Assembly (NCBI GenBank): GCA_020431745.1
Contig: JAGQHR010000247.1
Location: 1-5,829 of the forward strand
Direction of reading: 5' to 3'
DNA from: Candidatus Eiseniibacteriota bacterium
GTDB taxonomy: Bacteria; Eisenbacteria; RBG-16-71-46; CAIMUX01
Length of the DNA stretch: 5,829 nt
Shown here: piece by piece, positions 1-4,553 of the stretch
Layout: every line of letters starts with the position of its first letter
Position numbering within the stretch: position 1 is the first letter of the stretch
The notes under the pieces: generated by a model
Seen by the model: the letters and a program-made list of their open reading frames with translations, nothing else
The model's database searches: none
What the model was told of the DNA's origin: nothing
Position numbers and translations under genes: made by a program

Positions 1-633
1 CGGGCTGCCCACGACATCGACGGATGCGGCCATGACCCAGTTCCCGGGGAACCCGAGGTTGTCGAGAAGCGTGAACGTCGCGGCGCCGCAGGTCGGTGCG
101 CGAATGAAGGAGGTGCCCCAGCTCCCGCTGCTCGTGTCGAGTCCCCACCGCAAGCCGACATTCGTCTGATTCTGATTGAATCCGAAGTAGAACTGGGCGG
201 ACGGGACCCAAACGGAGTTGATGCTCACGGTGTGATCACCCTGCCCCCAGTTCGGCGCGATGGACTGACGACCGAGCTCCGCGCCGGGAACCGCCCCGCC
301 CCGCCAGGCGACGAAGTCGAGCTGCGTGATGTTCGGAGAGACGTTCGTGAAGATGTTGTAGTAGACCTGGGTCAGAGGGAACGGAGGGGTGACGGTGGCG
401 GTCACGCCCACCGCGACGTCGTTCGGCCCCCCCGAAGTTCCGCTGCCGTTGGAGCACCCGATGCCCAACTCCGGAGTGAGATCTCCGCGAAAGAGCAGCT
501 CAACCCGATCCACTGGCGGATGGTTGTTGGGATTTCCGCTGGAACCGACCAGTTGAACGTCGGTGGCGAGCGCCGTCGCTGCGACCCCCAACGCCAGTGC
601 CGACAAAGAGCCGACGAGAATGGATCTGTTCAC
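1..633 (-). CDS. Secreted protein of unknown function, 3' end outside the window
   Basis: The frame is open for 211 codons from a GTG start at 633 to the left edge, so the C-terminus is missing. I chose the GTG because GGAGG lies 7 nt upstream and because it gives a good signal peptide: MNRS, a hydrophobic core at about residues 5-22, and an ALA cleavage site after residue 23. The mature part is rich in Gly, Asn, Ser, Thr and aromatics, with alternating hydrophobic stretches that suggest a beta-sandwich. Examples are TQVYYNIFTNVSPNITQLDF (88-107), SAQFYFGFNQNQ (145-156) and LGFPGNWVMAASVDVVG (193-209). Two cysteines, C60 and C182, could form a disulfide after export. I see no catalytic motif. 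It resembles hypothetical exported proteins of Eisenbacteria-like genomes, but I cannot name a family. The next gene upstream on this strand also encodes an exported protein, but the 278-bp gap suggests separate transcription. The existence of the gene is well supported; its function is unknown. Confidence 0.82.
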   Translation of the reverse strand, partial: MNRSILVGSLSALALGVAATALATDVQLVGSSGNPNNHPPVDRVELLFRGDLTPELGIGCSNGSGTSGGPNDVAVGVTATVTPPFPLTQVYYNIFTNVSPNITQLDFVAWRGGAVPGAELGRQSIAPNWGQGDHTVSINSVWVPSAQFYFGFNQNQTNVGLRWGLDTSSGSWGTSFIRAPTCGAATFTLLDNLGFPGNWVMAASVDVVGSP

Positions 634-911
634 GGCAATGCCTCCATGGTAGGTGCGACTGGTGGTCCAGGGGGGAATCCGACTTGGCCGGACGCGGAAG
701 GAAAGCGCCGGTCCCGGATCAAGACCATCGGGGGCTACGGTGATCCTGGCCGTCTGCGACTACAAGCGGCATCGGTGCTTTGCACATTCCTCTTATTCGA
801 GTAGGGGGTCGATCCTATCGGGGCGGAGGGCGATTCGATCGCGGTGGGCTCCCGCGCTACCGGTGCCGGTCGTGCATCTCCTCGCCATTGGGGACTTTTC
901 GGACACTCAGC
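634..911. other. Intergenic spacer between two minus-strand genes, no gene seen
   Basis: This 278-bp stretch follows the stop of the propeller gene (TGA at 914-912) and precedes the GTG start at 633. Open frames crossing it have no recognisable protein character and no good ribosome binding site. I found no strong hairpin with a T-tract that would end the upstream transcript, and no convincing sigma-70 hexamer pair for the downstream gene. There is a short inverted repeat at 830-842 (GCGAT-TCG-ATCGC), but such CGATC-containing palindromes recur in this window. The promoter of the gene at 1-633 is presumably here and not recognisable by eye. Confidence 0.6.
641..645 (-). promoter_or_regulatory. 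Ribosome binding site that decides the GTG start at 633
   Basis: The minus strand reads GGAGG, then CATTGCC, then GTG, giving a 7-nt spacer. The nearby ATG at 647-645 is out of frame and reaches a TGA after five codons. The GTG is therefore the only start here with both a binding site and a signal peptide. Confidence 0.75.
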
Positions 912-2798
912 TCATCGGACGACGACGATCGTGCGCGTCATCCTCGGGAGCCTCGGTCCCTCCGCGATCGCCCAATACATTCCTGAGGGCACACGGTTGC
1001 CGCCGGCGTCTCGGAGGTCCCAGCGCCAGGACACCGGGGCCGACATCCGGAGGCTGCGGATCTGCCGCCCCATCGCATCCAGGATTCTCAGGCGAACGAT
1101 CCGAGGCTCCGATAGCGAAGCGTCCGATCCGCCGCTCGGATCGAGAAAACACCGGACCTCGCAGTGTCCCCGCGTCCCGACGGGGGAGCTCGCTGCGAGC
1201 ACGAAAGGATGGTCGGCTTCCTCGTCAGCCGGTTCGACGCCGGACGGGTCGAAGGCGCTGGCTTCCAGAGTGACGCTGCGGAGGACCGGCATCCGTACAC
1301 CCCCGGGGCATGCCAGCGTGACGCGGTACTGGAAGTAGCGGGACTCCGCGTGGTCCGGTGGGAGTATCGTCCGGGGGTATTCGAAGTAGGTGGAAGAGGT
1401 TCCGTCCGGTCCCACGAAGACGGTGGAAAACAGATCGCCGGCAGTCCGTCCCCAACGCACTTGGATCCTCACACGATTGGCCTCGCCGGGGCAGTAGGCG
1501 TCCCAATCGAGGACGCCCTGGGCGACCGGCAAGCCGAAGTCATGGACAAGGGACGTCAGCTCACCGAGCGGTGCGGCCGCCGACACGAAGAGGTGGGGAA
1601 GGTAGGCGTAGTCCGATCGCGAGGTCGAAACATAGAGCCGGCCGTAGTACGTGGCCATCGATTCGATCTCTTCGGTCGACGCGTCGACGCTGAGACTTCC
1701 GACTTGCGCCCAAGTCGATCCGGAGATCCATCGAAAGAGCAAACAGGAGTCCCCTCCACCATAGAGCGCCCCCTTGTAGCGATGGATGCCGCGGCACCAC
1801 CGCCAGCCGTTGAAGGGGAGCCAGTTCTCGCGCAAGACGTGGTCGTCCCAGATGTACATTTTGTTTTGAATCGTCATGAACAGGGAGTCCCCGTAGACGC
1901 TGAACATCGCCTGGCGGTCAAACGGCATGTTGGGGATTCCCAGCGTGTCCCAGACTGCGCCATCGGAAGTGATGAAGATGCGATCGTCTTGGGGTGCGGC
2001 ATCGTCGGGCTGCACGTAGACCCGGCCGTGATAGACGCCCGCGCCGTGAAAGCGGCGCCAGCGTCGTTCCGGAGTCGGTTCGATGGTGAGCACCCGTGTG
2101 AAGGTGTCTCCGCGATCCTCGCTCAACCAGACGCATCCCGAGCCCATGAGCTCACCGAAGCCGTGTCCGGTGGTGACGAAGAGACGGTGTCCGGAGATTG
2201 CGACATCGTTGACGTGGATCGCGGTCGGGATCGTCGCCTTCTCGATCCACTCGTCACCGTCGTAGACGTAGATGCTCCCCTCCTCGAACCACGGATCCAT
2301 TGAGTCGGGACCCGGCAGGTAGAGCGTGTCGTTGACGCAGGAGATGAGGTGCAAGCCGGATTCGTACGGACGATAGACGACGGACGAGGAGTCGGTGAGG
2401 TAGTCGTAGGCGATGACCTCGGCGCCGTCATCGTTGAACGGCACGTCGCTCGCGGTCAGAAAGAGCGTGTCCCGGCAGGTGGCCATCGAGTAGAGCCCGA
2501 GGAACTCCGTCGGAGTCCCGACCAGCCGGAGATCGTCGACACGATTGTCCAGCACGAGGATTCCCGGTTGGACCTCCGGATCGACCTCCACGGCCGCGGC
2601 ATAGTTCTGGTGGGACCAGTCGGTGTCGGTCCACACGAGGTCCGCAGCCTCTGCGATTCGAGCGACAACCATCCCCGTCGTGAGGATGGTAGCGACCGAC
2701 ACGGACAACCACCATTCGGGGCGCGCGCACGACGGATCGGAGTGCTGACCGTGGGTGTCCTCCAGCGGTTCGTTCCCAGGACGCTCGGTGCGGTCCAT
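912..2798 (-). CDS. Secreted beta-propeller protein with C-terminal FlgD/T9SS-like Ig module
   Basis: This is a 628-residue exported protein. The ATG at 2798 is supported by AGGAGG 7 nt upstream. Residues 1-52 look like a signal peptide with an unusually long n-region (about 28 residues), a hydrophobic core (WLSVSVATILTTGMVV) and an AEAA cleavage site. Residues 80-410 carry seven copies of a short pattern, hydrophobic-aromatic-hydrophobic after a turn, with aromatics at 113, 160, 207, 261, 307, 346 and 389. Spacing is 39-54 residues, as expected for seven propeller blades. SEDRGDTF (226-233) fits the BNR/Asp-box S-x-D-x-G-x-T-F. Residues 420-512 form a beta-rich module ending in RYFQYRVTLACPGGVRMPVL, a pattern common before sorting-type tails. 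Residues 566-628 match the FlgD/T9SS-like Ig fold (RLRILDAMGRQIRSL, WDLRDAGGNRVPSGMYW). Ten cysteines are present, so disulfides are possible. I see no sialidase arginine triad or other catalytic set. The likely role is an extracellular or surface binding protein; the ligand is unknown. Confidence 0.88.
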   Translation of the reverse strand: MDRTERPGNEPLEDTHGQHSDPSCARPEWWLSVSVATILTTGMVVARIAEAADLVWTDTDWSHQNYAAAVEVDPEVQPGILVLDNRVDDLRLVGTPTEFLGLYSMATCRDTLFLTASDVPFNDDGAEVIAYDYLTDSSSVVYRPYESGLHLISCVNDTLYLPGPDSMDPWFEEGSIYVYDGDEWIEKATIPTAIHVNDVAISGHRLFVTTGHGFGELMGSGCVWLSEDRGDTFTRVLTIEPTPERRWRRFHGAGVYHGRVYVQPDDAAPQDDRIFITSDGAVWDTLGIPNMPFDRQAMFSVYGDSLFMTIQNKMYIWDDHVLRENWLPFNGWRWCRGIHRYKGALYGGGDSCLLFRWISGSTWAQVGSLSVDASTEEIESMATYYGRLYVSTSRSDYAYLPHLFVSAAAPLGELTSLVHDFGLPVAQGVLDWDAYCPGEANRVRIQVRWGRTAGDLFSTVFVGPDGTSSTYFEYPRTILPPDHAESRYFQYRVTLACPGGVRMPVLRSVTLEASAFDPSGVEPADEEADHPFVLAASSPVGTRGHCEVRCFLDPSGGSDASLSEPRIVRLRILDAMGRQIRSLRMSAPVSWRWDLRDAGGNRVPSGMYWAIAEGPRLPRMTRTIVVVR

Positions 2799-2805
2799 GC
2801 GGAGC

Positions 2806-2811
2806 CCTCCT
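2806..2811 (-). promoter_or_regulatory. Strong ribosome binding site for the propeller gene
   Basis: The minus strand reads AGGAGG followed by GCTCCGC and ATG, a 7-nt spacer. It fixes the start at 2798, even though that start gives a long n-region before the hydrophobic core of the signal peptide. Confidence 0.8.
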
Positions 2812-2868
2812 GCCGGGTGTCCGGTCCCGAACGGAGCACGTCGTGAAGAGCGAGCATCCGTCCCTCGG

Positions 2869-2883
2869 CGGTACTCGATACCG
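2869..2883. repeat. Inverted repeat CGGTA-CTCGA-TACCG, possible operator
   Basis: Two 5-bp arms flank a 5-nt centre. The repeat lies directly downstream of the candidate -10 box of the propeller gene and would cover its transcription start, which is where a repressor site would sit. The arms are short, so chance is a real alternative. Confidence 0.35.
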
Positions 2884-2913
2884 ATGGTAGTTTGCCCTCC
2901 TCGGGAGCCTCAA
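2884..2913 (-). promoter_or_regulatory. Possible sigma-70-like promoter for the propeller gene
   Basis: On the minus strand, TTGAGG (2913-2908) and TACCAT (2889-2884) are separated by 18 nt. Each matches four of six bases of the -35 and -10 consensus. The transcript would begin near 2877 and have a leader of about 80 nt. The match is weak, and promoter consensus in this lineage is unknown to me. Confidence 0.28.
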
Positions 2914-2930
2914 CGATCCGCGTCTAAGTA

Positions 2931-2940
2931 CTTCCGGAAG
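2931..2940. repeat. Perfect 10-bp palindrome CTTCCGGAAG in the divergent region
   Basis: The palindrome lies 27 bp before the upstream candidate start of the protease gene, and also upstream of the candidate -35 box of the propeller gene. It could bind a dimeric regulator acting on either gene. Nothing else in the sequence identifies the factor. Confidence 0.35.
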
Positions 2941-2956
2941 GTCAGAGTTTCTCTCC

Positions 2957-2960
2957 GAGG
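2957..2960 (+). promoter_or_regulatory. Ribosome binding site for the upstream candidate protease start
   Basis: GAGG lies 6 nt before the ATG at 2967. It is a moderate Shine-Dalgarno match and supports the longer form of the protease. The competing start at 3060 has its own site, AAAGGA, at 3048-3053. Confidence 0.5.
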
Positions 2961-2966
2961 ACCGCG

Positions 2967-4532
2967 ATGCTAGGATTCCCGACCAGCCGTGCCGTTGCCG
3001 TTCCGTTCCGTCCGTCGATCTCGATCGACGACATTCTCATCCAGACGAAAGGACCCCAGATGCGGAGTCGATCCTCGTCGCTCCGGAAGCGCGCCGTTCT
3101 CGCCTTCCTGATTCCGTTCGGGTTCTATCTCGTCGCGCTCGCCGTGTTGGCGGTGCTGGGCACCGTGTTCGTTCTCCTCCTGATGTCGCCGGTCGTCGAC
3201 GCCCGCGTCCTCATCGCGTTGATATTGGGGATGATGCTGGTTGTGCTCGCGGTCGTCGTATCCACGGTCATCACCGTGGTGAGCAGTTTCGAGAAGTGGG
3301 ATCCGCCCGGCATTCTGCTCGAACCGGAAGCCCACCCGGGGCTCTTCGGACTCATCGCCGCGATCGGACAGTCCCTCGGCGAAGGTTTGCCGAAGGAGGT
3401 CTATCTTTCCCCCGAAATCAACGCCGCCGTCACCGCTCGGGGAGGCTTTCTGGGGTTGGGAAGGCGGCGCGTTCTCGTGGTCGGACTGCCGGTGCTCCAC
3501 CTGTTCACGGTTTCGGAGCTGGAGGCGATTCTGACACACGAGTTTGGCCACTACTACGGTGGAGACCTGGCCCTGCTGCCCTGGATCCGTCGCTCGCACG
3601 AGCAGGTCCTCCGGTCTCTGGGAATCTTGGAGGGACATCCCCTCGTGCTTCCGTTCCGCTGGTACGCGGAAGTCCTTCTGGGGCTGACCGCGCAGGTGGT
3701 GCGGGAACAGGAGCTGGCGGCGGATCGGCTCGCCGTCGAGCGGGTGGGGGCGCCGGCTCTCGAACGTGGTCTAAAGAAGCTGTGCCAAGCGGACGCGTTG
3801 CTGGATTCGTACCGGGTCGCAGAAGCGAACGCGGTGTTCTCGGCCGGGTTCCGTCCGCCGGTCGCGGCAGGGTTGCCCTCGTTCCTCGAGGCGCCGGCGA
3901 TCGCTCCCCGGGCCGCGGAAGCCCTGGAACGGGAGTGGGACGGGCGAACGAGCCAGAAGTACGACACGCATCCGTGCTTGCGGGAGCGGGTGGAAGCAAT
4001 GAAGGACGCGCACGACCCGGACGGTGATCCGGACGATCGTCCCGCCATCGTCCTGTTGAGCGATCCAGACGGCTACGAGCTGGCGCTGCACCGGTTCGTC
4101 ACGCCCGGGGTGGGGGATCTTGAGCCGATCGCTTGGGAGGATGTCGGTGAACGCGTGGCGATGGAGCACTGGCGGGAGGTCCGTGACGCGCACGCGTCCG
4201 TTCTCGACCGGTATCCGCCGGAATCGTATCCGGAGGCGATCGAGCGTCTGGGCGAGTTGAGCGCGGAGATCGTTCCGCCGAATTCGAGGATCCAATCACC
4301 GGAAGATCGCAAGCGATTCGCCCGGACTGTCCTGGGTGCCGGATTGGCCGTCGCGCTGCGCGAGCGCGGCTGGTCGGCGAAGAAGGAGTTCGGCCAGCCT
4401 CCCGAGCTGGCGTGGGGGGCGAAGCGAATCGACCCGATCGTGGCCGTGCGGGAGCTTGCGGACGGGCGCTGCTCAAGAGAGGACTGGATGGAGATGTTGT
4501 CCGCTCCTGGCGCGGCGGCCGATCGCGCATAG
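2967..4532 (+). CDS. Membrane-anchored M48-family zinc metalloprotease
   Basis: The protein has 521 residues from the ATG at 2967, or 490 from the in-frame ATG at 3060 (M32). I give the longer form because codons 1-31 keep a coding-like bias (GC about 58, 48 and 71 percent at positions 1, 2 and 3). Two membrane segments lie at about 43-73 and 80-106. The catalytic domain follows: LTHEFGHYYGGD holds the zinc-binding HExxH (191-195), and EQELAADRLAVE supplies the third ligand, probably E249, in the E-x3-D pattern with D253. DTHPCLRERVEAM (333-345) matches the family's conserved THP-x-L-x-x-R segment. Known relatives (HtpX, Ste24 and others) cleave membrane or misfolded proteins. The substrate here is unknown, and HtpX itself is not supported because the protein is longer. 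Residues about 355-521 are hydrophilic and unrecognised. It is divergent from the propeller gene and convergent with the glycosyltransferase gene, so it is probably transcribed alone. Confidence 0.9.
   Translation: MLGFPTSRAVAVPFRPSISIDDILIQTKGPQMRSRSSSLRKRAVLAFLIPFGFYLVALAVLAVLGTVFVLLLMSPVVDARVLIALILGMMLVVLAVVVSTVITVVSSFEKWDPPGILLEPEAHPGLFGLIAAIGQSLGEGLPKEVYLSPEINAAVTARGGFLGLGRRRVLVVGLPVLHLFTVSELEAILTHEFGHYYGGDLALLPWIRRSHEQVLRSLGILEGHPLVLPFRWYAEVLLGLTAQVVREQELAADRLAVERVGAPALERGLKKLCQADALLDSYRVAEANAVFSAGFRPPVAAGLPSFLEAPAIAPRAAEALEREWDGRTSQKYDTHPCLRERVEAMKDAHDPDGDPDDRPAIVLLSDPDGYELALHRFVTPGVGDLEPIAWEDVGERVAMEHWREVRDAHASVLDRYPPESYPEAIERLGELSAEIVPPNSRIQSPEDRKRFARTVLGAGLAVALRERGWSAKKEFGQPPELAWGAKRIDPIVAVRELADGRCSREDWMEMLSAPGAAADRA
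2987..3030. repeat. CCGT repeat cluster followed by an 18-bp inverted repeat
   Basis: CCGT occurs six times, starting at 2987, 2992, 2998, 3003, 3008 and 3012. It is followed by CGTCGATC-TC-GATCGACG (3013-3030), two perfect 8-bp arms around 2 nt. Both lie between the two candidate starts of the protease gene. They are within coding sequence if translation begins at 2967, and in the leader or promoter if it begins at 3060. Confidence 0.55.
3048..3053 (+). promoter_or_regulatory. Ribosome binding site for the alternative protease start at 3060
   Basis: AAAGGA lies 6 nt before the in-frame ATG at 3060. That start gives MRSRSSSLRKR directly followed by the first membrane segment, a natural N-terminus for an inner-membrane protein. 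Confidence 0.45.
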
Positions 4533-4550
4533 AGCGATCGAAGTCGATCG
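4520..4550. terminator. Possible weak bidirectional terminator hairpin at the convergent junction
   Basis: Two overlapping stems compete here. CGATCGC (4520-4526) pairs with GCGATCG (4534-4540) around a 7-nt loop holding the protease stop codon. CGATCG (4535-4540) can instead pair with CGATCG (4545-4550) around AAGT. No T-tract follows on either strand, so this is not a classical intrinsic terminator. Its position between two converging genes is the main reason to list it. Confidence 0.3.
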
Positions 4551-4553
4551 TAC

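Larger units (their letters stand above)
2799..2966. other. Divergent intergenic region between the propeller and protease genes
   Basis: These 168 bp must hold the promoter of the minus-strand propeller gene and probably that of the plus-strand protease gene. It contains the ribosome binding sites of both, the palindrome at 2931-2940 and the inverted repeat at 2869-2883. I find no convincing hexamer pair for the plus strand: TTGCCC at 2892 has no acceptable -10 at the right distance. Confidence 0.6.

Noticed and set aside
859..870. Inverted repeat-like ACCGGTGCCGGT as a terminator for the propeller gene
   Set aside because: The stem is only 5 bp with a 2-nt centre, about 40 bp after the stop codon, and no T-tract follows on the minus strand.
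1164..2303. Long plus-strand open frame of 379 codons
   Set aside because: It lies wholly antisense to the propeller gene, which has a strong binding site, signal peptide and recognisable domains. The product has no recognisable motif. Long antisense frames are expected in GC-rich coding DNA.
912..2798. The propeller protein as a sialidase
   Set aside because: Only one clear Asp-box is present and I see no arginine triad or catalytic tyrosine/glutamate arrangement, so enzymatic sialidase function is not supported.
2349..2846. Plus-strand open frame of 165 codons over the propeller gene's 5' end
   Set aside because: It is antisense to the signal peptide and first blades of the propeller gene, and has no domain or good ribosome binding site.
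2970..3638. Minus-strand open frame of 222 codons opposite the protease N-terminus
   Set aside because: Its product is rich in His, Asp, Gln, Glu and Arg, as expected for the antisense of membrane segments, and lacks recognisable domains.
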